A DNA stretch of 64,000 nucleotides from Molossus alvarezi (lineage: Eukaryota; Chordata; Mammalia; Chiroptera; Molossidae): NCBI GenBank assembly GCA_037176705.1, contig CM073907.1:11253001-11317000 (forward strand), given 5' to 3'. The stretch's first letter is position 1; the number at the start of each line of letters is the position of its first letter. The translations under genes and the position numbers were made by a program. Under the pieces are notes generated by a model. The model ran no database searches and was not told where the DNA came from. It saw only the letters and a program-made list of their open reading frames with translations. This document shows, in pieces, positions 11,261 through 22,929 of the stretch.

Positions 11261-14200
11261 TTCACTTCTGGGCCTACATTTACAGATCAAGCGTAAAGTA
11301 GAATCTTCGGTCTCCAGCCACTTCACTTACTAAATGTGTGAGGAAGGACAAAGTTCTGGACTAGGAATAGAAAGACTCAAGGCACCCTTGGCGTTGTTTG
11401 GGGTCGAGGGAGGGTCCTCAGGGTCTCCACGGTAGCAGAGGCAGCGGGGATGTGAAGAAGGACGACAGCTTGTGGCTCCGGAGGTGGCTGGGATGAGGGA
11501 GGGCGGCAGACCGCATGTGTTTGAAGCAGGCCGAGCTCCAGATGACAGCAGCGTAGCGGGGAGTGGCCATCGGTGGCTGCATATGGACTGAAGTTAGGAG
11601 CTGCAGAGCAGAAGCCCAGAGGTGAGAGTCATGTGCAGACGAGGTAGAAGCCACAGTGGGGCTGGGGATGCACGAAGGCTGTGGAAGGAGACACGTGGCC
11701 CCGCTGGGCTGCCCTCGCAGAGCGACCGAGGAGGACACAGTGTCCGGGACGGGCCACGGCCGCATCGTGGGCGTTGTCTGGCTTCGATTATAATCTTTAG
11801 GGGCCAAATTTATTCTCTCCATCATGCAGGAATTTCCATTGAGTCAAGTAAATACGTCATCAGTTTTTTTAAAACCCATGGTCTTTTATTATTTTAGAAA
11901 CCTCATTCAGTTTTTTTATACAAAAGACATAATTTTATAGACTTTTACAATGTCTTTTTGTTTATTGAATAATCAGCTGAAAGTTTGTCAGATTGTTATG
12001 AAACATTTGTCAAGTATGAAATTCTTGAACCTTGTTTTGGATGAATTTTTCAGAGTCCTTTGAGATTTTCTGAATCCTTTGCATGTCTGTTCAACTTGGA
12101 ATAGATTTCCAATAATAGAACATCCATCATATCGTCGCCCACAGTTGAGCCCTAAAAGAGCAGTATGCCGGACAAGCCGTGCATCCCAGCCTCGAATGAT
12201 CTCAGCGATCGGGTGTTCTGAACTCTGAGCCAGCCTGATAGGATGGCCCGCCTGCTGGGGCTGAGACGAGGTCTGTCCGAGGTCTGTCCGTTCCTGGCGG
12301 CACGGCTGTGCAGGGCCCTGGGGAACACATCCGTCAAGTTGGTGCCAGGGCGTAATTCACCATAAAACCCGAAAACACACTTGAACAACAATCGCATTAA
12401 ATTCAGTGTACTCATTGACAGCTGGTTCTTTAACTTCTAAACTTGTAGGCCATGCAAGGGGAGCCATACACTAAGAGTACCTACCTCAACAGTCTTTCTC
12501 CACAGTAGCTTCATTTTTGTCATTAGAAATGAAGTGGAGGCATGAGAGCCCCACTGGGCAGTGTGTCCTGCGCTCCACAGTGACAGGTGCGTTGAGAACG
12601 TCTTGTTTCGCCTGGAGTCGCCAGCCACTGACAGCACCCTGGCACCCTCCGTCCCAGCTTCCCGCTGCGGCCCTGCTTTCGGGCCTTGCGCCCCAACTGG
12701 GCTCCAGTTACAACCGCACAGTGGAGAGGCCCCACAGGCTCCGCAGGTCACTGAGAGCGAGCGCTTCTTGACACATCCTTCTGCATTATGTCTTTGTATC
12801 GTCTCCTAGTGCACGTGAGCGGAAATACTGCTTTCTCCTTCAGTTCGAGTGTAATCAAGTAAGACTCTCCTAAGTATTATCAGAGAGATTAAGAACAGAC
12901 ATACATGCCGTTATTTAATTAAGAAAAATGCTGTTAATCTGTGCTTATTAATGTCAGTCTAACATTCTATTAGCTTCTATTAAACCTTCCTATTTTTGAC
13001 TAAAATTATTCGATAAGCGTTTTATATCCAGATAATTTGCTTGGCAGTTGTCCCTGCCCAGCTCACAAACCAGCTGGACTCCACTGGCGATGGCTCAGGG
13101 AGGAGATTGCTTTCCTGACAGCGCTCCTTTCTGAAGCTCACCAGCGTGCAGAAATTGCTCTCTGGGGTGCGGCAAGGAGGGTCGCCTGGGTGCAGGGCCT
13201 CACCTGCCAGGTCACGGAAGCTGAAGGCGGGCCAGGGCCTCATCAGGTTAGCTAACAGCCCAGTCCCGCAGCAGAGCTAAATCACGGACATGCACGGAAA
13301 CTGGTAGGCCACTTGGTAGAAGTTGTGGAGAAAGCGAGAACTGGATGGGGGAGGGGACAGGGAGGAGACACTCACCATCTGGAACCTGACACTCTGAATG
13401 ACAGCAGCTGAAGAGACGCAGCAGTCCCCAAGTGCCACATCTCACCGCTCCGGTTTCTTTGTCCCTGAAAACATGCTGGTTAGGGTCCAACAAAGTTAAT
13501 TATATCCTGTTGGCAAAACATCAGTTTTGAGTGTTTCTTGTAAATGATTAACCTAAATAACATATGTTTTTCAAATTCTAAATATAGTGTAAGCAGATAT
13601 ATTGAAGTGTCCACTTACTCCAGATTATCTTCAAGAATTTAATCCATAGTTGTATATTATTTTAACTTTAGAATTGATATGTCTATTTATCAGTTGACCC
13701 TTTTTCTTGTATACTCTTCGTAAAATGTTTCATGAACTGCCAAATTCTATATACATTTTAAGTGGTTTCAAATAATATTTCTGTTTCATTCAAGAAACTC
13801 TAATAAAATAAAGATGCGCCACAAACGAACACAAACACCCTTGACGCGGAGCAGACGCGCCGGCAGCAGCTCTCTGCAGCTGTGCTCGCCCCCGGGCACC
13901 GTCTTCTCGCGGTGGGCCACAGGACGGTTTTCAGGCCAGTGTCACGCACACAGCGCTTACTTCTGGTCGTGCTTGCGGGTCTCCCACCCCGGTGCGCGTG
14001 TGCGTGTGCGCGCACATGCCCAGTTCTGGTGGATTCTGAAGTTGTCCTTTCTGCCTTACACTGGAGGGGAAGGAACAGAACAAATACAGCCACTGTCCCC
14101 TCTTGCCGGTCAGTGGAGCACGCCGCGCCGTGGACTCTGCGGCTCTGCCCGCCTTTCCTTCCCCGGGTGGCCGGAGCGCCTGCCTTCTGCCGGTTTGTGT

Positions 14201-14511
14201 CCATTCAGACTGCTCAGTCATTCCCACAGAGCCCCCTGCTCAAGCCCTGCCTGTGTCTGCTCTGCCTCCTGTTCCCTTGCCAGGTGTGTGCCCACTGGCG
14301 TGTTGCCTCCACCCTTACCTGAGTGTGGTTCTGGCACCTTCCTGCCTGTGGATGTGCTGCTCCCGCACTTGCTAAGCAGGTGCAAAGCTGCTGAAGACAC
14401 CGCAGGTCTTCTCTCCTTTCCCAGTCCCCCCTTCTGCACGTGCTCTACACATGACAGGCGTGTAAATTGTAAAGGCAGTTCTCTACTGTTGTGTGGTTTG
14501 ATTGATTAGTT

Positions 14512-14600
14512 TATTTTTTTGTGCCCCTAGCGGGAACCGAACCTAGGACTCTCTGGTCCACAGGCTAACGCTCCAACCGCTGAGCCAAACCAGCCAGGGC
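14512..14600 (-). mobile_element. Truncated Ves SINE (head part)
   Basis: Only the tRNA-like head half is present, on - from GCCCTGGCTGGTTTGGCTCAG. The target-site duplication CTGTTGTGTG occurs at 14486-14495 and 14601-14610. Confidence 0.85.
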
Positions 14601-14709
14601 CTGTTGTGTGATTTTAGATGGTTGCTGCTGTTGTGGGAATGCCAAGTCCTAGCCAGAGAAGTTAGGGGGCCTGTTCAGTACCCCAGGAACATCTAGTTCA
14701 TTCTTCTGA

Positions 14710-14746
14710 ATATATATATATGTATATATGTATATATGTATATATA
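14710..14746. repeat. (TATATATG)n microsatellite
   Basis: Alternating TA with regularly spaced G bases (TATATGTATATATGTATATA). Confidence 0.9.
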
Positions 14747-14784
14747 GCGCCAACTTTGTAATGAACACTAGGAATGGAATCCTT

Positions 14785-17265
14785 AAAAAAATATTTAATT
14801 TTTCAATTACAGTTTATAGTGTTATTTTGTATTAGTTTCAGGTGTATAGCATAGTGGTTGGACAGTTATATCCCTTACAAAATGTTCCCCCACCCTGATA
14901 TTTCCAGTACCCACCTGGCACACAATACATAGTTATCACAATGTTATTGACTATATTCCGCATTACATCACCTTGGTTATTGTGTGGCTACCAATTTGTA
15001 CGTCTTAATCCCTTCACTTTTCATTCATTCCCCCATCTCCCATCCCTCTGGCAGACGGGTCTGCTCTCTGTGTCTATGAGTCTATTTCTGTTTCGTTTGT
15101 CTTGTTCTTTAGATTCCGCATATAAGTGATCATATGATAGTTACTTTCTCTCTCTGACTTATTTCACTTAACATGATACCCACTAGGCCCATTCGGGGTG
15201 TTGCAAATGGTAAGATTTCATTCTTTTTTTTTTATCCTCACCCGAGGACATTTTTGCATTTATCTTCAGATAGAGTAGGAGGGAGAGAGGGCGGAAGAGA
15301 GAGAGAGAAAATCGATGTGAGAGGGACACATTAAGTGGTTGCCACCCATACGACCCCAAATGGGGCTGGGGACAAACTGCATCCGAGGCACATGCCCTTA
15401 ATGGGAACCGAACCCAGGACTCTCCGCTCTGTGGGCGCATGCTCTAACTGCTGAGCCAAACCGGCCAGGGCAAGATTTCTTTCTTTTTTATGGCCGAGTA
15501 ATATATTCCACTGTATATACGCACCACAGCTTTTTACCCATTCATCTGTTGATGGCATTTGGATTGCTTCTCTAATCTTGGCTGTTGTAAATAACACTGC
15601 AGTGAACATAGGGGTGCATCTGTTCTTTCGAATCAGTGTTTCGGGTTTCTTTGGATATATTCCCAGAAGTGGAATTGCTGGGTCATAAGCAGTTCCATTT
15701 TTAATTTTTCAAGGACCCTCCATACTGTTTTCTGTTGTGGCTGCACCAGTCTGCATTCCCACCAGCAGTGCTCAAAGTCTCCCTTTCTCCACACCCTCGC
15801 CAACACTTGTGGGTTTACTGGTGAAGCCATGCTGACGGTTGCGATAGCTTGTGGTTTGACTTGGCATTTTCCTGGTTCGCAGTGCTGAGCGTCCTCTCAT
15901 GTCTATTGACCCTTGACGTCTTCTCCGGAGAAGTGTCTGTCCAAGTCCTTGGCTCATTTTTTAATTGGATTGTTTGTTTTTTTGGTGTTGACTTGTATGA
16001 GTTCTTTATAAATTTTGGATATTGACCCCTTCTGGGGTGTATCATTGGTGAATGTATCATGATACATCCCATTCAGTAGTTTTTTCTGTTTTGTTGATGA
16101 TTTCCTTTGCTGTGCAAAAACTTTTTAGATTGGTGTAGTCCCATTTGTTTATTTTTCCTTTTGTTTCCCATGCCTGAGGAGAGGTATCAGAAAAAATATT
16201 GCTAACAGGAATGGCAGAGGGTTTACTGCCTACGTTTTCTTCTAGGGCTTTTATGGTTTTGGGTCTTACATTTAAGTCTTCAATCCTTTTTGAGTTTATT
16301 CTTGTATATGGTACAAGAATGTGGTCTAGTTTAATTTTTTTGCATGTATCTGTCCAATTTTTCTAGCACCACTTAGTGAATAGACTGTCTTTACTCCATT
16401 GTATATTCTTGCCTCCTTTGTCATAGATTAATTGACCATATAGGTGTGGGTTTATTTGGAGGGGGGGCTTCCACTATTCCATTGATCCACATGTCTGTTT
16501 TTATGCCAATACCATGCCGTTTTGATTACTGTAGCTTTGTAGTATAGTTTGATATCAGGTAGCATGATACCTCTGACTTTGCTCTTCTTTCTTACGATTT
16601 CTGTGACTACCTGTGGTATTCTGTGGTTCCATAGAAATTTTTGAAATATTTGTTCTAGTTTGTGATATATAGTCTTGGTATTTTGATAGGAATTGCACTG
16701 AACCTATAGATTGCTTTGGGTAGTATGGATATTTTAATAATGATGATTCTTTCTATCCATGAGCACAACATATGCTTCCATTTATTTGTCTTCATTTTCT
16801 TTCTTTAGTGTCTTAGGATGTTCCTAGTGGAGGTCTTTTATCTCCTTGGTTAAATTTATTCCTCGGTATTTTTTTTAAATGCTATTTTAACTAGAATTAT
16901 TTTTTTAGTTTCCTTTTCTTATAGTTCATTATTGGTATATAAATTTGCAACCAACTTCTGAATGTTTATTTTGTATCCTGCTATTTTACTGATTTTTTTT
17001 AGTGGAATCTTTAGGGTTCTCTCTATATACTATCGGGTCATCTGCAAATAATAACAGTTTTACTTATTCCTTTCCAATTTGGATGCCTTTTTTATTCTTC
17101 TTGTCTGATTGCTGTGGCGCGAGGACTTCCAGTACTATGTTGAGTAAGGGTGGTGAAAGTGGACATTCCTCTCTTGTTCCTGATTTTTGTTTTTTCCCAG
17201 CTGAGTATGATGTTAGCTGCGGCTTTGACATCTGTGGCCTTTATTATGTTCAAGTGTGTTCACTC
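14785..17265 (-). mobile_element. L1 3' portion (ORF2 C-terminus and 3' UTR), antisense
   Basis: On - the order is ORF2-like sequence (complement of GTTGAGTAAGGGTGGTGAAA at ~17140), then the ACAGATGAATGG region (~15540), then the 3' UTR ending near 14785. Multiple stops and indels show it is inactive. It is interrupted by a younger Ves SINE at 15231-15471. Confidence 0.88.
15231..15471 (-). mobile_element. Ves SINE nested in L1
   Basis: Antisense copy (TTTATCCTCACCCGAGGACA ... CCGGCCAGGGC). The target-site duplication AAGATTTCATTCTTT / AAGATTTCTTTCTTT occurs at 15212 and 15472. It splits the L1 3' end, so it is younger than the L1. Confidence 0.93.
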
Positions 17266-18420
17266 TCCTAGGAGTAGAATTCTTAATCCAGTACATTTAT
17301 TCTTTTATTCAATGTTTTTAAAGGTGCATCTGTGTACTGTAGTAGACTAGACAGATACCAGGGACTATTCAAAATAGAAAAGTAATGCAGGGTTCATGGT
17401 ACAAAGTTTCTGTTACTAAAAGCACACTATGCACATGTTAAACTTGGTTTTTTATGTTATTATAAGGTTGATTTATTTTAAAAACATGGAATAGTAGAGT
17501 GACCTATGCTGTATTTTTTATGGCAGTTAACACTGTATCTTGGATTTGGTAATTGAGTTTGCAAAAAATATTTTTAAACTTTATTGTTAATTTTGTTTTC
17601 TATTTTTTCCCTGTTATGTTTGTGATTTACTTAGAAATTAAAATAGCATAATGGCCTCTATTTTATAAATGACATTTTATGGTATACCTGTTACTTGATT
17701 TTTAAAAAAATCTCTGGCATTATCTCCACCATTGAACTTATGTTAAGTTGGTGAACAGTAACCATTTCTATTAGGATTCAATCAGTTGCAACTAACAGAA
17801 AACCATCTGAATTAAGCTTAAATAGCATAGGGCATGTACTCACTTCTATGTGACTGGAAAGACCCCGAAGAGGCTCAGCTGCAAGTGTGGGAGGGCTGCT
17901 CATTTCCCCCAGTCCCCGTCTCCGCCATCCTGGCTTTCTTCTAGTTTAAAACCGGCTCGAGAACGAAATGCTTCATGTGTAGAGGAACATGGACGCTTCC
18001 CTCGCCACCATGTAACAACTTCTTTCCCTAGGTTCTGACGGATGTTGGTGGATCCCATTCCCTGGTGAGGGAGATGCTGTTTACTTACTGGCTGGGATCT
18101 GAGTCAAATGCCTGTCACTAGGCCAGTGTGGAGCAGGGCAATTGATGCAGAGCCAGCCCATCAGAACCGCCTGGCTGCTGCCGTGCGGAGGGCCAGCGGG
18201 AAGGGGCCGGTCACTGCTTTTATGTTCAGTCAGCTGGTGCCCCAGAGTGCCGTGCCGGGAACACACCACCACGCACCTGCTGCCTGTTTCCTCCGAGAGA
18301 GGCAGGCCTTTCTAGTAGGGAAAGTTCAAAAGCAGGAATTAGAGGAATAAGTCAGATAACCCAGAGAAGAAGACCTAACAGCAGCGGGAGAACGAGGGGC
18401 AGAGGCAGCGCCGCCAGGAA

Positions 18421-19090
18421 GACGTCCCGGCCGCGGGGTCCCGGCCGCAGGGAGGCTGCGGGGTCCCTGCCGCGGGGTCCCGGCCGCAGGGAGGCTGCGG
18501 GGTCCCGGCCGCGGGGTCCTGGCTGCAGGGAGGCTGCGGGGTCCCTGCCGCGGGGTCCTGGCCGCAGGGAGGCTGCGGGGTCCCGGCCGCGGGGTCCCGG
18601 CCGCAGGGAGGCTGCGGGGTCCCGGCCGCAGGGAGGCTGCGGGGTCCCTGCCGCGGGGTCCTGGCCGCAGGGAGGCTGCGGGGTCCCGGCCACGGGGAGG
18701 CTGCAGGGTCCCGGCTGCGGGGTTCTGGCTGCAGGGAGGCCGCAGGGAGGCCGCGGGGTCCCTGCCGCGGGGTCCCGGCCGCAGGGAGGCTGCGGGGTCC
18801 CGGCCGCGGGGTCCTGGCTGCAGGGAGGCCGCAGGGAGGCTGCGGGGTCCCGGCTGCGGGGTTCTGGCTGCAGGGAGGCCGCAGGGAGGCTGCGGGGTCC
18901 CTGCCGCGGGGTCCCGGCCGCAGGGAGGCTGCGGGGTCCCGGCCGCGGGGTCCTGGCTGCAGGGAGGCTGCGGGGTCCCTGCCGCGGGGTCCTGGCCGCA
19001 GGGAGGCTGCGGGGTCCCGGCCGCGGGGAGGCTGCAGGGTCCCGGCTGCGGGGTTCTGGCTGCAGGGAGGCCGCAGGGAGGCCGCGGGGC
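18421..19090. repeat. GC-rich ~39-bp minisatellite
   Basis: About 17 variant units built on GGTCCCGGCCGCAGGGAGGC + TGCGGGGTCCCTGCCGCGG, with shortened (~24-bp) units interspersed. It is very CpG-rich. Any long open frame through it is a product of the repeat unit, not a gene. It ends about 340 bp before the MEF2A exon at 19430. Confidence 0.95.
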
Positions 19091-19429
19091 TGGGTGAGCA
19101 GCAGCTCAGAGAGACCGACTCCCAGCTGCCTGCGCTGGCTCAGCGCCCTCTGATAGCTGGGGTCCGGGGGCCGGTGAGAGGTGAGGCCTTGAATTTTTAG
19201 TGCTATCTCGCCAGGTCCAAGGACTAAGGCGGAAAACAAGTGGCTTTAATCTGAAGCTTTATAGATATTTGACTTTTCTTTGCTTATTTTTAAAATACTC
19301 AAAGGTACATGATTAACTAACTAGTTTTCTTATAAATCTCATTTGAAATCAAAACGGGAGAACTTGCTTCATATTCACACCCAAGTATTTCAGTGAATCT
19401 TTTTGTTAATGAGTATTTCTTTTCCCCAG

Positions 19430-19617
19430 GGAATGGATTCGTAAACTCGAGAGCTTCTCCCAATTTGATTGGAGCTGCTGGTGCAAATAGTTTAGGTAAA
19501 GTCATGCCGGCCAAGTCTCCCCCTCCTCCAGCTGGTGGTGGTCTTGGAATGAACAGTCGAAAACCAGACCTTCGAGTTGTCATCCCTCCTTCAAGCAAGG
19601 GCATGATGCCTCCACTG
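19430..19617 (+). CDS. MEF2A: MEF2A exon with p38 MAPK docking motif
   Basis: A 188-nt exon (two nt complete a Gly codon, then 62 codons) encoding [20 protein letters not shown] ... [20 protein letters not shown] and [15 protein letters not shown]. The [10 protein letters not shown] segment is the D-type docking site through which p38 kinases bind MEF2A (established for human MEF2A). It is fully conserved here. The acceptor is TTTTCCCCAG at 19429 and the donor is GTATGT at 19618. It ends in phase 0, so the 24-nt beta exon can be included or skipped without a frame change. Confidence 0.96.
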
Positions 19618-19868
19618 GTATGTTCAACCTTCCTCCAGTTTCATTCTTTAAAACACGTGTTTTACACATACTCAGTCTGTGTTTTCTTTTGGAATGTTCC
19701 ATACTTCCGTGGACTCTAGACTTTTTCCTAATGATTATTTCTTTGTGAAATGAGCATTTGAAGAAACAAGTCTATTTTAAATACACAGAAATTAGATTAT
19801 GGAGAAACAGGAAATAAACCTGCTTACTGGTTATTTAAAATCAAAGCTAAATATGGAGAGTTACTTTT

Positions 19869-20132
19869 ATTTATTTATTTATTTATTTTTATCCTCACCC
19901 GAGGACATTTTTCCATTTTCTGTTCAGGTAGAGTGGGAGGGAGAGAGAGGAACAGAGAGAGAGAGAGAGAAACATCGATGTGAAAGGGACACATCGAGTG
20001 GCTGCCACCCGCACAACCGACCAGGGCCAGGGACAAACTGCAACCTAGGTACGCGCCCTTAGCGGGAACCGAACCCGGGTCTCTCAGGACCGCAGGCCGA
20101 CGCTCTAACCGCTGAACCAAACCGGCTAGGGC
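19869..20132 (-). mobile_element. Ves SINE with perfect 15-bp target duplication
   Basis: Antisense copy with an ATTT-repeat tail. TGGAGAGTTACTTTT is duplicated exactly at 19854-19868 and 20133-20147, which makes it one of the youngest insertions here. In MEF2A sense it has acceptor-like CATTTTCTGTTCAG (ends 19927) and donor-like CTAG|GTACGC (20049). Confidence 0.96.
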
Positions 20133-20513
20133 TGGAGAGTTACTTTTGTGCTCAGTTTTAACGTCACCAGGCTGGGCCTCTGCTTAGAGATCTCGTCCCA
20201 ACTGGTGAATGAAACCCGACCTGAGCATGTTTTCTGTACTGTGCGCACTGTACTAATCTGTCGTACACGCTTTTCAGAGAGGAGACACGTATCATTTGAT
20301 AGAACATTCTGCAAACCAAAGAGAACTGCTGTAGAATAGGGAGGAGCGAGAAAACTTGAGATTCTCCAAATAAGTTTTCTGTTTATTCCTTCTCAAATAA
20401 CCTTCCCATTTAAGTCTTTCAAGAACATAGGTCTCCCCAGCCCAGGCCTTGACAATGTCCTTATAGTAACAGCCTCATTTACTTTTGAAAAAAAATTAGA
20501 ATATATGTGCAAG

Positions 20514-20716
20514 TTTTTTGTTGTTAATTCTCAACAGAGGGTATTTTTCCATTGATTTTTTTTTTTTTTTTTAGAGAGAGTGGGAGGGAGGGAAGGAAGG
20601 AGGAAGGGAGGGAGGGAGGGGGAGAGAAACATCAATGTGAGAGAGACATCAATTGGTTGCCTCCTGCACAGCTACGAGGGCCGACGCTCTAACCACCGAG
20701 CCACGCTGGCCAGGGC
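20514..20716 (-). mobile_element. Ves SINE, internally deleted
   Basis: Antisense copy with a GGGAGG-rich centre and the head GCCCTGGCCAGCGTGGCTCGG on -. Part of the middle (B-box side) is missing. Confidence 0.88.
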
Positions 20717-21710
20717 TGTATGCACGCCTTCCGCAGTTGTGTGTGGCCACTGCCTGAGGAACACGCGGTGTGCCAGCTGGTCTGTGTGCTTCGTGGCTTC
20801 TGAACTTCCACCTGAGGTTCATAAGTGAAAGTGATGCCATCAGGCTGTAGATAGTCCTTCTACATTTGGATAATGCGTCATAGATTCCCAGACACCTCTG
20901 TGCGCAGTCTCATTCCCCCGAGAACCGAGCTTAACGGGCAGCGGTGAGGAGCCGAGGGAGGGGGCAGTACGAGGGCCAGGACCGGAGCTCGACGTCATAG
21001 ACAAAGACGCACTCTGTCAGTCAGAGACACGGACAGCTGGACACTGGCGCTGCCCGCCTTACAATGAAAAAATGCTGGGCAAACAGAAAGTTCCAGTTCT
21101 CCTTGAACACTTACAGTGCTGACATTTCAGGGCCACTGCCTGGCCCGGACTCTGTCTAGGGAGAGGCGGGTCCTGCTGGGACAGGACATTTGAGCACAGG
21201 CTTATCTGGGTAGGGAGGCGCAGGTAACGAGCTAAGCTATGGGACTGGGAACATTGGAGGCCAAGTGTTCACTGGCCAGACTGTGTCCAACCCCTGGAGC
21301 CACGATCTGGGGGTGTCTGAGTGCTCTGTAGGCTGCTTCTCCATGCACCTCACGGCACGCAGGGAAGAGGCCGGAGCGTCCTGGAGCAGTCTCCTCTGAT
21401 GTGTGTGCTGGAGGGGGCGGCACAGCGGGGGGCAGGGGCGTGGCCTGACCCTCTCCCTTCCTGCCCTTCGGAACAGGAGCCTCCTGTGAGGCCTGTGGGA
21501 AAGGAGGCCTGTCTCAGCCACGTCTACACGCATCACTAGTAACGGCAAAGTTTAGGGACAGACTACATGTAGGCATTTAGCAACTTGTCAAGACTCTCAT
21601 TTTTTAAAGAACATCATGAAGCATCTCCATGGGATACTCAGAACTGACCATGTGAACTGTTAGCACCTTTATCCCTGTAGGTTACAGTGAAAACTACACC
21701 CCCCCTAGTA

Positions 21711-21937
21711 TTTTTTTTTTTAATCCTCACCCAAGGACATTTTTGCATGTCTTCAGATAGAGCGGGAGGGAGAGAAACATCCATGTAAAAGAGACACATC
21801 GACTGGTTGCCACCCACACGACCTCAACTGGGGCCGGGCACAAACGGCAACTAAGGTACCTGCCCTTAGCGGGAACCGAACCCAGTGTCTCTGGTCTGCA
21901 GGCGACACTCTAACCGCTCAGCCAAACCGGCCAAGGC
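21711..21937 (-). mobile_element. Ves SINE
   Basis: Antisense copy. Flanking CCCCTAGTATT (ends ~21712) and CCACCTAGTATT (from 21938) mark the target-site duplication. It carries acceptor-like GCATGTCTTCAG (ends 21756) and donor-like AAG|GTACCT (21856) in MEF2A sense. Confidence 0.92.
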
Positions 21938-22905
21938 CCACCTAGTATTGTGATGTGGACTTTGTAGCCGCGGGTGTGTGCATATTCTGTAACAGTAGAG
22001 TTGAAGATCATTTCACCACATTCGGAAAAGCAGTGTTGTCCACGTCAGTTCTCGTCATAGTCAGTAGCCAGCCTCCCTCCTGTTTTATGCCGTTTCTTTG
22101 CAGATAAACCTGCTTCAGGTATCAGTGATGATGCTAATAGACACCTTTCACAGACTGACCAAGACACTTGGCTTGTTCAAGTAAAATAAGAAAAAGCTAG
22201 TTAGTAGATTACTTCTAGGGCAGTAATGTTTTCTGGGGGCGTAAGAGGAAAGGAATTGACATACTCGTCATCTCTGTTCTGTGTGTGACTATCACTCACT
22301 TCTCCTACGGCCTTATTTTCTTCATGTGTCTGGGTTTTCTCTGTTGAGTTTATTTTATTCCTAGGAACACTATATTTGCAAATAGTATACATACATAAAC
22401 CTGTGCTATTGAAAGCAGTTATACTTACTAACCAGTCTGAGTCTTGTTCATAGCACTGCTCACGATGGGCAGTAAAGGACAAGGGCTTTCTGTCCACTGA
22501 GCAGCACAGAGGCCGCAGGAGATGCAGGGCACGCGGACCACACGGGCCAAGGGGCTTACGATGTGGGTTCGGGGGTAGCGTGCTCAAGTTCGGGGGTAGA
22601 CTGGTCCTGCCACTGGACCCTTCAACACTGGTGGTAGCATGTGCGGGTGCAGCCCGCAGAAAAGGAGGTGCAGTGGGGGCTGTCTTTAAACCCTGGCCCT
22701 GGAGAATTCAGAAGTCTTTCCAGTCTTTTGAGATCCGCAAGTGTGGAGACAATGAGCAGTTTGTTTGTATCCGTGGCGTATATAATGGTCTCTCTAGAGT
22801 TTGCAGCAACTGCTAGTGTCCAGATAACATGTTTTCCTAAATACTTCGTTTCCGAGTACCGACAGTCTTAGTAACTCTTGTATCCCTCTCATGTGCCGAG
22901 CACAG

Positions 22906-22929
22906 TCGGAGGAAGAGGAGTTGGAGCTG
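22906..22929 (+). CDS. MEF2A: MEF2A beta microexon (SEEEELEL)
   Basis: Exactly 24 nt in phase 0 encode SEEEELEL, the acidic beta segment that is included in muscle and brain MEF2 isoforms and raises transactivation (established for MEF2 genes). The acceptor is CGAGCACAG at 22905 and the donor is GTGAGT at 22930. A TGC lies about 11 nt before the acceptor (ATGTGCCGAGCACAG), the kind of context seen at SRRM4-dependent neural microexons. The regulatory role is inferred. Confidence 0.95.

Larger units (their letters stand above)
6008..19429 (+). other. MEF2A: Large MEF2A intron (13.4 kb)
   Basis: The intron contains a Tigger1 DNA-transposon 3' end (9020-9725), two old L1 pieces (9760-10850), an antisense L1 with a nested SINE (14785-17265), a truncated SINE (14512-14600) and the 39-bp minisatellite (18421-19090). 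The stretches 6008-8700, 11260-13800 and 17270-18400 show no element I can name. 10930-11250 and 13800-14460 are GC/CpG-richer unclassified blocks. No coding exon was recognised. Confidence 0.8.
19618..22905 (+). other. MEF2A: MEF2A intron before the beta microexon
   Basis: A 3.3-kb intron with three antisense Ves SINEs (19869-20132, 20514-20716, 21711-21937). The stretches 20720-21700 and 21940-22890 hold no recognised element. It ends CCGAGCACAG at 22905. Confidence 0.85.

Noticed and set aside
13814..14509. 231-codon open frame on + within a MEF2A intron
   Set aside because: GC-rich low-complexity Ser/Pro/Cys composition, no homologue recognised, no splice context, and an overlapping open frame on -.
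18352..19239. 295-codon open frame on - with repeating RDPAASLRPGPRG units
   Set aside because: It is the translation of the 39-bp minisatellite, with no non-repeat coding flank.
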